Source: Streptomyces sp. B21-105 (GTDB lineage: Bacteria; Actinomycetota; Actinomycetes; Streptomycetales; Streptomycetaceae). Taken from it: 64,000 nucleotides of DNA. Each line of letters opens with the position of its first letter. Position 1 is the stretch's first letter. The translations under genes were made by a program, and so were the position numbers. The stretch is from NCBI RefSeq assembly GCF_036898465.1, contig NZ_JARUMJ010000001.1, positions 3,410,001 through 3,474,000 on the forward strand, read 5' to 3'. Positions 32,284-39,972 of this stretch are shown piece after piece. The notes below the pieces were generated by a model that did no database searches, was not told the origin of the DNA, and saw only the letters and a list, made by a program, of their open reading frames with translations.

Positions 32284-33891
32284 TCACCTCTCCTTCTGCA
32301 GTACGGACAGCGCGGCAATGAGTTCGGCCTGGGGTTCGGCGTGGACGTCGAGTCCGTCGAGGGGGGCGAGCCGGCGTTCTCGTTCGGCGTGCATGACCCG
32401 GTCGAGGTGTTCGGCGAGCAGCCGCCCGCCCCGGTCGCGCAGCCGCAGCGCCCCGTGGGCGCCGATCCGCTCGGCGAGCCCCTCGCCCGCGGAACGCGCC
32501 CTGCGCCCGCCCAGCAGCGCCGTGGCGACGAGGGCGGCGACCGACTCCGCGTCGAGCGTGACGCCCCGCGCCAGGGCACGTACCTCGTCCTCGGCGTACT
32601 CCTCCAGCTCGCGCCGCCACCGTCGTACGGCGAGGCCGATGCGGTGCTCGGCGCTCTCCGGGGAGGCGTCTTGGACCGTCAGCTCCGCGGCCTGTGAGCC
32701 CGGTTCACGACGCCAGGCCTCGTCGACGCGTTCGTCGGCGGCGGTGACCGCGCACAGCAGCAGCGTGGCGAGGCTCTCCACCAGGGCGTCGAGGAGTTCA
32801 CCGGCGGTGCAGTCCAGTGGGAAGGCCCGCCAGCGTTTGAGCGCGTCGCCCGCGAGGACCGCGCCGTTCTGCAGACGACCCCGCACGCGCGTGTACTCGC
32901 TGTCGTACGCTGCCTCGGCGGCCGATGTGAGCCGCAGTGCGGCCGCGTACTGCGCGGCGGCGGCGCCGGCCAGTTCGGGCATCCGCGCCTTGAGGGAGTT
33001 CAGGACGCCGTGGGCGGTGCGGGCGAGGGCGTGGTTGCGGGCGGCCGGGTCCTGGGCGTGGTGGACGAGCCAGGCGCGCAGTTGCGCCACGGCGGTGGCC
33101 GGAAGAAGCCCACCGCCCCAGGCCGACTCGGGCAGTTCGGGCACCGTGAAGCGCGGCACCTCGCCCAGCCCGGCTTTGGTGAGCAGGGCGCCGTACTGCC
33201 GGGACACCTCGGAGACGACCTGGTGGGGCACCCGGTCGAGGACGGTCACGAGCATGACGTCGTACTCCTTGGCGGTGCGCAGCAGGTGCCAGGGCACGGC
33301 GTCGGCGTAGCGGGAGGCCGTCGTGACCATCACCCAGATGTCGGCGGCGCAGATCAGTTCGGCGGCGAGTACGCGGTTGTCGGCGACGAGCGAGTCGATG
33401 TCGGGCGCGTCGAGAAGGGCGAGACCGGGCGGGAGCGTGTCGGCGGTCTCGATCCGCAGCACGGGTCTGCCGTTCTCTCCGGTGAGCAGCAGATCGTCCG
33501 CCGACTCCCGATGGGGGGCCCACGCGCGGGCGAGTCCGGGCAGCACCCGCATGCCGCTGAACCAGTGATGGTCCTCCGGATGGCACACCAGCACCGGGGT
33601 CCGTGTCGTCGGCCGCAACACGCCCGCCTCGCTGACGCGCCGCCCCACCAGGGAGTTGACGAGGGTCGACTTGCCGGCGCCGGTGGAGCCGCCCACCACC
33701 GCCAGCAACGGCGCGTCGGGCTGGCGGAGCCGTGGCACCAGGTAGTCGTCGAGCTGGGCTAGCAGTTCGTCGCGGTTGGCACGCGCGCGCAGGGCCCCTG
33801 TCAGGGGCAGCGGGAAGCGTGCGGCGGCGACACGGTCGCGCAGGGCGGAGAGTGCGTCGAGCAGCTGAGGCCTTACGTCCAAGGTCACCAC
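32284..33891 (-). CDS. dynA: Dynamin-like GTPase, soluble partner (DynA-like)
   Basis: A 535-residue protein with a GTPase domain from about residue 60: P-loop [17 protein letters not shown], switch [14 protein letters not shown]3 [14 protein letters not shown], and VTVLDRVPH at G4. A long helical region follows, and no transmembrane helix is present. The ORF starts GTG-GTG; GTG 33891 is used, GTG 33888 is equally possible. Its TGA lies 4 nt before the dynB start with GAGAGG just upstream, so the two are translationally coupled. In S. venezuelae DynA and DynB act together at sporulation septa. The assignment rests on domain layout, pairing and developmental context. Confidence 0.82.
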   Translation of the reverse strand: MVTLDVRPQLLDALSALRDRVAAARFPLPLTGALRARANRDELLAQLDDYLVPRLRQPDAPLLAVVGGSTGAGKSTLVNSLVGRRVSEAGVLRPTTRTPVLVCHPEDHHWFSGMRVLPGLARAWAPHRESADDLLLTGENGRPVLRIETADTLPPGLALLDAPDIDSLVADNRVLAAELICAADIWVMVTTASRYADAVPWHLLRTAKEYDVMLVTVLDRVPHQVVSEVSRQYGALLTKAGLGEVPRFTVPELPESAWGGGLLPATAVAQLRAWLVHHAQDPAARNHALARTAHGVLNSLKARMPELAGAAAAQYAAALRLTSAAEAAYDSEYTRVRGRLQNGAVLAGDALKRWRAFPLDCTAGELLDALVESLATLLLCAVTAADERVDEAWRREPGSQAAELTVQDASPESAEHRIGLAVRRWRRELEEYAEDEVRALARGVTLDAESVAALVATALLGGRRARSAGEGLAERIGAHGALRLRDRGGRLLAEHLDRVMHAERERRLAPLDGLDVHAEPQAELIAALSVLQKER

Positions 33892-34211
33892 ACGCGAAGA
33901 ATGCCCAATTTTAGGGGATTTATGAAGCATATAGGCATGTCTGCGCGCCGATAGGACACAAGGGACGGAAGGCACGAGTGGGACAGAGGCGCAGCGCAGG
34001 CATAACGAGTGCACAACACCCGTGGCCAGGGACGCCAAAAGCGGTGCACGATTCGCACCTGCCTGCGATTATCAGGACCGCTTCACCGAACCTCCACATT
34101 GAGCCACGGAGGCGAAGCAACCGGGACAAGGAACCGGGAGCCCTATCCTTGTCCCCGGCAACGTCGCGGATCAGCCCACACCCGGGCAGCACGTACGAGG
34201 CCACCACATCG
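33892..34211. other. 320-bp region between dynA and the tRNA gene
   Basis: No gene supported. The left 60 bp are A+T-rich. The complement of 33908-33913 reads TAAAAT, a possible -10 for dynA 17 bp from its start codon, without a clear -35. The right part leads into tRNA-Arg and contains CTATCC near 34142-34147 as a weak -10-like element. Confidence 0.35.
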
Positions 34212-34284
34212 GCCCCCGTAGCTCAGTGGATAGAGCAGGCGCCTTCTAAGCGCTTGGCCGCAGGTTCGAGTCCTGCCGGGGGCG
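34212..34284 (+). tRNA. tRNA-Arg (anticodon TCT)
   Basis: A 73-nt cloverleaf. Acceptor stem GCCCCCG pairs with CGGGGGC (34277-34283), with discriminator G at 34284 and no encoded CCA. The D arm contains GCTCAGTGGATAGAGC, the anticodon loop is CTTCTAA with TCT reading AGA, and the T arm is CAGGTTCGAGTCCTG. AGA is a rare Arg codon in this G+C-rich genome. No integrase or attachment-site duplication was seen downstream. Confidence 0.97.
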
Positions 34285-34293
34285 CAAGTCTCC

Positions 34294-34318
34294 GCCCTCC
34301 CTCCGGGAGGGCATTTTT
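34294..34318 (+). terminator. Rho-independent terminator of tRNA-Arg
   Basis: GCCCTCCC (34294-34301) pairs perfectly with GGGAGGGC (34305-34312) around a 3-nt loop. A T-run (CATTTTTGC) follows, uncommon in this genome and a textbook intrinsic terminator. Confidence 0.93.
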
Positions 34319-34456
34319 GCTGCTCAGAGCACGCTTAACCCCTTGGCGAGATCATTCACGGAGGGTTTTCCGCTGCCCGCGAGGGCATTTTGAGAACTGC
34401 GGCGACCGTGGCCTGGACGCTCCCCGTCGCCGACCCATCGCCGCTCCCCCGCCCGT

Positions 34457-35257
34457 TCAGCGGCTGTGCGCGGCGAGTATCGCCGATCCGTCGCGCGGGA
34501 CGACCCGCAGGTCTCCTGGTCCGCTCACGGCGCCACGGGCCCCCGCCGCCGCCCCTGTCTCCGGCACTGTTGTCGCCACCGTCGCCGGGTGCACGCCGTC
34601 GACGAGCAGGTCCGCCAGACGCAGGTCGGACAGACGCAGGTCGGTCAGGTGTGGGGCGGGGTGGGCGGGGGGCGCAAGTGGCCAGGCGAGTAGGGCCGGG
34701 GGTGCTTCGGGCGGCGAGACCTCGAGTCCGCGCAGCGGCAGGCGCAGGCCCACGCCGAGGGCCTTCAGCACGGCCTCTTTTCTGGTCCAGACGCGCAGGA
34801 AGGCGGGGTGGCGCTCGGCGGGGGGCAGGGCGTGCAGGGCGGCGAGCTCGGACCCGGACAGTGCGGTCCGTGCGGCGGCGTCTACGTCGAGGGGCACGTC
34901 GACGTCCTCGACGTCCAGGCCCACGGCCCCGTCCGGGGACACCGCCACGCCGACGAGGGCGCCGCTGTGGGTCACGGAGAAGTCGTACGGCGCGGGGTCG
35001 TCCGGCACGTCCAGCCGGACCTTTCCGTGCGGTCCGCCGCAGCGGGGACACACACGCCGCAACGGCACGTCCGCCGGGGGCAGGTCGAGCAGCTCGCCCA
35101 GGAGCAGACGGCTCAGGGCGCAGCCGACGAGGAAGCGGGCCCGGTCGGCCGGGGCGGCGGTCTCCTCGTGGCGGCCGCGCTCCACGGGATCGAGGAGCGT
35201 CAGCAGATCCGCGTGGGCGTCGCCGAGGCCCGCCCACGCCACCTGTACGGAGATCAC
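34457..35257 (-). CDS. 4'-phosphopantetheinyl transferase, Sfp type
   Basis: A 266-residue enzyme that moves phosphopantetheine from CoA to a carrier-protein Ser. Family motifs are FSVTHSGALVGVAVS, the Mg-binding GLDVEDVD (Asp115, Glu117) and WTRKEAVLKALG (Trp157-Lys165). A CxxC (RVCPRCGG, C70/C73) sits between the domains. The C-terminal 60 residues are unusually rich in short Leu-Arg/Ser-Asp repeats (LTDLRLSDLRLADLLVDG). It lies 53 bp downstream of the speD-like gene on the same strand. The obvious local client is the carrier protein at 39073, though Sfp-type enzymes can serve polyketide and peptide synthases genome-wide. Confidence 0.92.
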   Translation of the reverse strand: MISVQVAWAGLGDAHADLLTLLDPVERGRHEETAAPADRARFLVGCALSRLLLGELLDLPPADVPLRRVCPRCGGPHGKVRLDVPDDPAPYDFSVTHSGALVGVAVSPDGAVGLDVEDVDVPLDVDAAARTALSGSELAALHALPPAERHPAFLRVWTRKEAVLKALGVGLRLPLRGLEVSPPEAPPALLAWPLAPPAHPAPHLTDLRLSDLRLADLLVDGVHPATVATTVPETGAAAGARGAVSGPGDLRVVPRDGSAILAAHSR

Positions 35258-35309
35258 GAACCCGCCGGTACGGAGATCACGGGCCCGGTGCCGGAAGGAA
35301 AGGAACGGG

Positions 35310-35690
35310 TCAGTGCACGGCGCGCAGCATGCGCGTGACGTTGATCCGGGTCGGCGAAAGGCCGAGTTCCACGCTCTGCATCATCCGCTCGCCGTTCAGC
35401 CGACCGTAGGCGAGGAGATCCACGTTGGCCAGGCTGAATTCGGGCCAGGTGTGAATGCTCAGATGCGATGCGGAAAGCAGCAGAATGGCGGTGACCGCAC
35501 CGTTCGGGAAAACGTGCGACGCCTCACCGAGAACCGTGGCGTTACCCTTTTCGGCGGCCGTGCGCAGCACCTTGAGGAGGCGCTCCTCGTCGGTCAGGAT
35601 GCTGTGGTCGCTCACCCATACGTCGACCGCATAAGAGCACAGATCGTCGACGTTTATACCCTCGGTGGCGAGGCTGGCGGAGTTGGTCAT
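35310..35690 (-). CDS. SpeD-family pyruvoyl decarboxylase, divergent active site
   Basis: A 126-residue member of the S-adenosylmethionine decarboxylase (class 1b) family, which self-cleaves to form a pyruvoyl group. The core SASHLSIHTWPE (residues 73-84) gives a predicted cut before Ser75 and His80 for processing. Compared by eye with Thermotoga AdoMet decarboxylase, three functional positions differ: the Glu before the cleavage Ser is Ala74, the Ser55 equivalent is Thr67, and the proton-donor Cys83 is Tyr95. Some SpeD homologues are known to have become ornithine or arginine decarboxylases, so substrate identity is open. It is divergent from the BpsA-GNAT gene and upstream of the PPTase gene. 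Confidence 0.85.
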   Translation of the reverse strand: MTNSASLATEGINVDDLCSYAVDVWVSDHSILTDEERLLKVLRTAAEKGNATVLGEASHVFPNGAVTAILLLSASHLSIHTWPEFSLANVDLLAYGRLNGERMMQSVELGLSPTRINVTRMLRAVH

Positions 35691-36107
35691 GGGGAACCGG
35701 GGGTGACGAACAGCCTCCCCCGTCTCCTTTCACATAGGCGCTCGGTGGCCCCCAGCGTAGCATCCGGGATGCCCTACGGCTCGCGCATGCCCTCTGTCAA
35801 GGGGGCCCAGGGACACTCGAGACATTCCGCCGGAAATCCTTCCGGACTGTTTCGGAAGCCCTTGCAGAAGCCGTTGCAGAAGCCGTCACGGAAGCTGTTT
35901 CGTATTCTTTCCGCGAACCGTCCGCCACCTTCCGGAATCGCCGCACAACCGCTGACGAAACACTTCGGAAAACATTTCTCCGCTTTCCCTTTCGTAACGC
36001 GATCTCCCATTGTTTCCGCGTTGCGGGAGTGGGTCCGTTCGGCCGCCTACCAGCCCGTATACTGGATGGTCCCGCAATCCATCGAACAGCTTGCCTGGAG
36101 CAGCATT
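35691..36107. promoter_or_regulatory. 417-bp divergent control region of the polyamine locus
   Basis: Separates the speD-like gene (reverse) and the BpsA-GNAT gene (forward) and is richer in A+T than its surroundings. It holds a perfect 12-bp tandem repeat, TTGCAGAAGCCG, at 35862-35885, and several TTCCG/CGGAA elements between about 35825 and 35975. A possible -10 TATACT at 36058-36063 lies 45 bp before GTG 36108. No stable ORF is present. The repeats could be regulator sites; none is a motif I can name. Confidence 0.5.
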
Positions 36108-37994
36108 GTGACCAACGCGCGTCGGCACCCTGGGAGCAGCACCACCGAATCCGTGCCCGCCGAGTCCGTGCTCACGGAAGTCGCGGACGCCGTCCGGCTC
36201 CAGGAGGGTCCGCCGGGAGTGCGGTCCGTCCTGCGCGCCCTGCGCCGGCTGGCCCCCGCCTCCACCAAGGACCTCAGCCGGGCCACCGGGCTGCCCGTCC
36301 CGATCGTCGCCGCCCTGGGGAACGAGCTGCGTCGGCGCGGCCTCGTCACCACGCAGCGCCCGTCGCGGCTGACCGAGGCCGGTGAGAAGCTCGTCGCCCG
36401 GCTCGGCATGGACCTCGTCCTCGACGCCACCTGCCGCGCCTGCGACGGCCGCGAGCTGGTCATTCCCGACGTGCTGGACGAGGCGGTGCGGCGGCTGCGC
36501 GCGCTGATGGAGTCGGGTCCCGCCGCCGACATGGCGATCGACCAGTCGCACTGCACGGCCGAGACCAAGGTCCGCCGGGTACTCGCGCTGCTCACGGCCG
36601 GCGCGCTGCCGGGCGGCTCGCTCCTGCTGATCGGGGACGACGACCTGATCTCGCTCGCCGTCGCCGTGGTGGGCGATGTGCTCGGCGGCCCCATCGTCGA
36701 GCAGGTCACCGTCGTGGACATCTCCGAGGAGATCCTCGACCACATCCAAAAGACGGCGGCCGGTCTCGGCACGCGCGTGGAGACCGTCCGGCACGATCTT
36801 CGGCTGCCGCTGCCCACCGCGCTGCACGGGCAGCACGACGTGGCCATGACCGACCCGCCGTACACCCCGGAAGGCGCCCGGCTCTTCCTCTCCCGCGCCG
36901 TGGAGGGCCTGCGGCCCGGTCCGGCGCACAGTGTCTTCTTCTCCTTCGGCGGCAAGAGCCCGGACGAGATGCTGGAGGTGCAGCGGGAGATCATGGCGCT
37001 CGGCCTGGTCACCAACGGCTACATCCGCAACTTCAACGAGTACGAGGGCAGCGGCATCCTCGGCGGCGTCGGCTTCTTCCAGCATCTCCTGACGACCACC
37101 TCGACGGCCCCCTCCCATCTGGGCGAGTTCAGCGGCCCCCTCTACACGGGCGACAAGCGGACCCGGCAGCGCGAGTACACGTGCGCGGCGTGCGACGCCC
37201 GGATCCGCGTCGGCCCCGGCGCCCGCTGGACGTCGGTGGCCGCCCTGCGCGCCGACGGCTGCCCGAGCTGCGGCAAGGGCCCCTTCCGCCCCGGCCGCCT
37301 GGTCCCGGCGGAGGACCCGACGCCCCCGGCCCCGCCACCGGCACCCACCCCGCAGGACGCGGCCCCCGCCCCGACACCCGTCACACCCCCGACGCCGCCC
37401 GCACCCGTCACGGCCCCCGCCTCCCCTACGTCCCCGACCTCCCCCACCTCCCCCTCCGGCCGCGTCCACGGCTGGCGCCCCCCGGACGACGACGACCGGG
37501 CCGCCCTCGCCGAGCGGGCACAGCCGTACGTCACCCGTCAGGCCGACGAGCGCGATCTGCCGGCCATCGGACGGTTCGAGGCCGAGATCGCCCGGGTCTC
37601 CTTCGGCGAGGACGCCATCGACGACCCCGAGCGCTGGGCGACCCGCCTCGGCCGGGCCATGGAGAAGTCGAAGGAGGGCATGATCGTCGCCAATGCGCCG
37701 GGCGGGGAGCCCGTCGGCTGGTGCTGGGTGAGCATCAACCAGAACGCGATGACCGGCGACCGTTACGCCAACTTCCGCTCCCTCGCGGTGTCCCCCGTCG
37801 ACAACCGCAGCGACGTCGCGGAACTCCTGCTCACCGCGGGCCTGGAGTTCTGCCTGGCGAACGGCATCACCGAGGTCGTCGGCCGGGTGCACGTGGGCAA
37901 CGTCCCGATGCGCACGGTCTACCGCAAGTTCGGCTTCGACCCCACCAGCCTGGCGATGAAGCTGTTCCTGCCGGAGCAGGACGGCGTCCGATGA
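36108..37994 (+). CDS. BpsA-type aminopropyltransferase fused to a GNAT acyltransferase
   Basis: A 628-residue two-part protein. The N-terminal winged helix (about 20-100) and Cys pair C109/C112 precede a class-I-fold domain with GDDD (176-179) and DPPYT (249-253). Both are marks of DUF43/BpsA, the thermophile enzyme that adds aminopropyl groups to make branched polyamines. A second zinc pair set follows (C359/C362, C385/C388), then a Pro/Thr linker (400-450). A complete GNAT domain (about 475-620) has RSLAVSPVDN and a VGNVPMRTVYRKFGF end. GTG 36108 has TGGAG 7 nt upstream. Its stop overlaps the FkbH-like gene. I infer polyamine synthesis plus N-acylation in one chain. Confidence 0.85.
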   Translation: MTNARRHPGSSTTESVPAESVLTEVADAVRLQEGPPGVRSVLRALRRLAPASTKDLSRATGLPVPIVAALGNELRRRGLVTTQRPSRLTEAGEKLVARLGMDLVLDATCRACDGRELVIPDVLDEAVRRLRALMESGPAADMAIDQSHCTAETKVRRVLALLTAGALPGGSLLLIGDDDLISLAVAVVGDVLGGPIVEQVTVVDISEEILDHIQKTAAGLGTRVETVRHDLRLPLPTALHGQHDVAMTDPPYTPEGARLFLSRAVEGLRPGPAHSVFFSFGGKSPDEMLEVQREIMALGLVTNGYIRNFNEYEGSGILGGVGFFQHLLTTTSTAPSHLGEFSGPLYTGDKRTRQREYTCAACDARIRVGPGARWTSVAALRADGCPSCGKGPFRPGRLVPAEDPTPPAPPPAPTPQDAAPAPTPVTPPTPPAPVTAPASPTSPTSPTSPSGRVHGWRPPDDDDRAALAERAQPYVTRQADERDLPAIGRFEAEIARVSFGEDAIDDPERWATRLGRAMEKSKEGMIVANAPGGEPVGWCWVSINQNAMTGDRYANFRSLAVSPVDNRSDVAELLLTAGLEFCLANGITEVVGRVHVGNVPMRTVYRKFGFDPTSLAMKLFLPEQDGVR

Positions 37995-39076
37995 CCGGCA
38001 CGGAGGGCTTCGACCCCGACCGGGTCAAGTGCGTCGTCTGGGACCTCGACGGCACGCTGTGGGACGAGATCGCCGTCGAGTCGGCCACCGACGACCTGCC
38101 CACGCCCCGCCCCGCCGCCCTCGCCGCGATCGACGCACTGGCCGCCCGCGGCGTGCTCAGCAGCATCGCCAGCCGCAGCGCGCCCTCGGTGCTCGACCGG
38201 CTGGACGACGTGCCCGACCTGCGGGCGCGCTTCCTCGCCCCGCAGGTCTCCTGGCAGGACAAGAGCGAGTCGCTGCGCGCGATCGCGAAGGACCTCGGCA
38301 TCGCCGTGGAGTCTCTGCTCCTGGTCGACGACTCGCCCTACGAGCGCGCCGAGGTCGAGGCCCTGCTGCCGGGCGTGCGCACCCTCGACCCCGCGGAGGT
38401 CCCCGCGCTGCTGGCCGCCTTCGAGGACCGGGAGGAGACCCCCGAGTCCCGCGCGCGCGTGCAGCGCTACCGCACCGAGGAGACCCGCCGGGCCGAGGGC
38501 GAGCGCTTCCAGGGCACCCGCGAGGAGTTCCTGCGCTGGTGCGGCATGCGCCTCACCGTCGGCGCCGCCACACCCGAGGAGATCCCGCGCGCACTGGAGC
38601 TCGCCGCCCGCACGCACCGGCTGAACTCCTCCGGCCTCACCCCCGACCGGCTGCGCGAACTAGCCGTCTTCGCGGGGCACGAGCTGTTCACAGCCGCCAT
38701 GACGGACCGTTTCGGCGACTACGGCGTCATCGGTGCCGCCCTCGTCGACGGCACCGATCCCGCCGTCCGGTCCGTGCCGCTGCTTGCCCTCTCCTGCCGG
38801 GTGGCCGGACGGGGCGCTGCGGCCGCATTCCTGTTCCGGCTGATGGAGCGCTCCCGCACGGCCGGCGCCGAGGAGTTCCGGGTGACGCTGCGCCCGACGG
38901 ACGCCAACCTCGAGATGCGCATCCTGCTCCGCCAGGCGGGCCTGCGCCGCACGGACGCCACCGCCGCCACCGCCGACACCGCCGCGGGTGCGGTCCTCGG
39001 CAGGTCCCTGCACGGCGACCTGCCCGAGCCGCCCGCGTGGCTGCACGTTTTCGACCGAGAGGACACCAAGGCGTGA
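37991..39076 (+). CDS. FkbH-like HAD-GNAT protein
   Basis: A 361-residue protein. HAD-IIIC phosphatase half: motif I DLDGTLWDE (Asp18, Asp20), motif II Ser61, motif III Lys91 in QDKSES, and motif IV VDDSPYE (Asp113-Asp114). The C-terminal half (about 180-350) is GNAT-like, with RLNSSGLTP and LEMRILLRQAGL, as in FkbH proteins. FkbH enzymes load glyceryl from 1,3-bisphosphoglycerate onto carrier proteins. Here the Cys-Ser-Lys-Asn segment usual in FkbH motif II is Ala-Ser-Arg-Ser, and DNTLWGG is DGTLWDE, so the substrate or chemistry may differ. It overlaps both neighbours by 4 nt, including the carrier protein. Confidence 0.85.
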   Translation: MTGTEGFDPDRVKCVVWDLDGTLWDEIAVESATDDLPTPRPAALAAIDALAARGVLSSIASRSAPSVLDRLDDVPDLRARFLAPQVSWQDKSESLRAIAKDLGIAVESLLLVDDSPYERAEVEALLPGVRTLDPAEVPALLAAFEDREETPESRARVQRYRTEETRRAEGERFQGTREEFLRWCGMRLTVGAATPEEIPRALELAARTHRLNSSGLTPDRLRELAVFAGHELFTAAMTDRFGDYGVIGAALVDGTDPAVRSVPLLALSCRVAGRGAAAAFLFRLMERSRTAGAEEFRVTLRPTDANLEMRILLRQAGLRRTDATAATADTAAGAVLGRSLHGDLPEPPAWLHVFDREDTKA

Positions 39077-39351
39077 GCGACACCCCGGACCGGGCCGCGG
39101 TGGAACGGGAGATCCGTTCGATGATCGCCGAGGCTGCCCGCCTGGACGAGACGTTCGTCGCGGAACTCCCCTCCGACGCCGACCTGTTCGGTCCGCGCAT
39201 CGGCCTCACCTCGCTGGCCGGCGTCGCCCTGCTGGGCGCGATCGACCGGCGCTACGGCGTCGATGTGGCCGCGCTGGACCTGAGCCTGGACAGTCTGCAG
39301 TCCATCGCCACCCTGGCCGACTTCGTCGCGACCTGTCTCCAGTCGCACTAG
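39073..39351 (+). CDS. Acyl carrier protein
   Basis: A 92-residue four-helix carrier protein starting at GTG 39073, overlapping the FkbH-like stop. The phosphopantetheine site is predicted as Ser47 in GPRIGLTSLAGVALLG-like context (GLTSL), where the usual Asp before Ser is Thr. Helix II and the later IDRRYGVDVAALDL and LATLADFV segments are normal for an ACP. Being cotranscribed with the FkbH-like and BpsA-GNAT genes, it probably holds the acyl group made by the former for transfer by a GNAT domain. The PPTase at 34457 would activate it. Confidence 0.88.
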   Translation: MSDTPDRAAVEREIRSMIAEAARLDETFVAELPSDADLFGPRIGLTSLAGVALLGAIDRRYGVDVAALDLSLDSLQSIATLADFVATCLQSH

Positions 39352-39403
39352 CCACCCGTCTGTACTACTCCCTGTCCAAAAAGGGTGATCCGTACGGCCG
39401 TCC

Positions 39404-39431
39404 CGTGACCGGTCGGGGGCGGCGGCGTTGA
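39404..39431 (+). promoter_or_regulatory. BldN-like promoter of the first chaplin gene
   Basis: CGTGAC (39404-39409), a 16-bp spacer and CGTTGA (39426-39431) end 60 bp before ATG 39492. This resembles the BldN extracytoplasmic-function sigma consensus (about CGTAAC-16-CGTTGA, from memory), which drives chaplin and rodlin genes. The other chaplin at 45278 has a similar element at the same distance. Confidence 0.55.
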
Positions 39432-39491
39432 ACGGGGCGTGCGACGGCGCCCCCTGCCGCCGCACGTACCGAATCACTTAAGGAGAACGTG

Positions 39492-39803
39492 ATGTCTCGC
39501 ATCGCGAAGGTCGCCGCTGTTGCTCTCGGCACCAGCGCCGTGGTGGTCAGCGGAGCCGGCCTGGCCATGGCGGACGCGGGTGCGCAGGCCGCGGCCGTGG
39601 GCTCGCCGGGTGTCGTGTCGGGCAACGTCGTCCAGGTCCCGATCAACATCCCGGTCAACGTCTGCGGCAACACCATCAGCGTCATCGGCCTGCTGAACCC
39701 GGCCTTCGGCAACACCTGCGCCAACGTCGGCGGCGACCACCACGACAAGGGTGGCGACCACCACGACAAGCACGGCCACGGCGGCAGCGGTTACGGCGGC
39801 TGA
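39492..39803 (+). CDS. chpG: Short chaplin with a His-rich tail (ChpG position)
   Basis: A 103-residue secreted amyloid-forming coat protein. The signal peptide MSRIAKVAAVALGTSAVVVS... ends near AMADAGAQ. The mature chaplin domain reads GSPGVVSGNVVQVPINIPVN, then VCGNTISVIGLLNPAFGNTC, with the two conserved Cys for a disulfide. The last 24 residues are a tail of Gly/Asp/His/Lys (GGDHHDKGGDHHDKHGHGG), with seven His, that is not part of the chaplin domain. AGGAG precedes the start, where GTG 39489 and ATG 39492 are adjacent. It flanks the tyrosinase genes as chpG does in S. coelicolor. Confidence 0.9.
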   Translation: MSRIAKVAAVALGTSAVVVSGAGLAMADAGAQAAAVGSPGVVSGNVVQVPINIPVNVCGNTISVIGLLNPAFGNTCANVGGDHHDKGGDHHDKHGHGGSGYGG

Positions 39804-39861
39804 GCAGTCGTCCGTACGCCTCGCGCGTACACCCCGGTCGTACGCACCGTACGCACCACCA

Positions 39862-39896
39862 GGAGAGCCCCGGCACCTCGAGCGCCGGGGCTCTCC
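39862..39896. terminator. 13-bp stem between chpG and melC2
   Basis: GGAGAGCCCCGGC (39862-39874) pairs perfectly with GCCGGGGCTCTCC (39884-39896) around a 9-nt loop that itself contains CTCGAG. It serves the convergent chaplin and tyrosinase genes. Confidence 0.85.
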
Positions 39897-39972
39897 CCTG
39901 TCCTCCCGTGTCCTCCCGCCGTGCCCCGGCATCCCGCCGTGCCCCGGTGACCGAGGACCCGGGCCGGGGACG

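Noticed and set aside
30031..32697. An 888-codon forward frame opposite the dynB gene
   Set aside because: Antisense of a GTPase with intact P-loop and switch motifs; composition is typical of a G+C shadow.
34212..34318. tRNA-Arg as an integration site for a mobile element
   Set aside because: No integrase, excisionase or duplicated tRNA 3' end was seen; the neighbours are core-like genes and an intrinsic terminator follows the tRNA directly.
33978..36107. Extending the BpsA-GNAT gene upstream in the same frame to about 33978
   Set aside because: The extension would cross tRNA-Arg, its terminator and the antisense PPTase and speD-like genes. GTG 36108 has a ribosome site and a family-like N-terminus.
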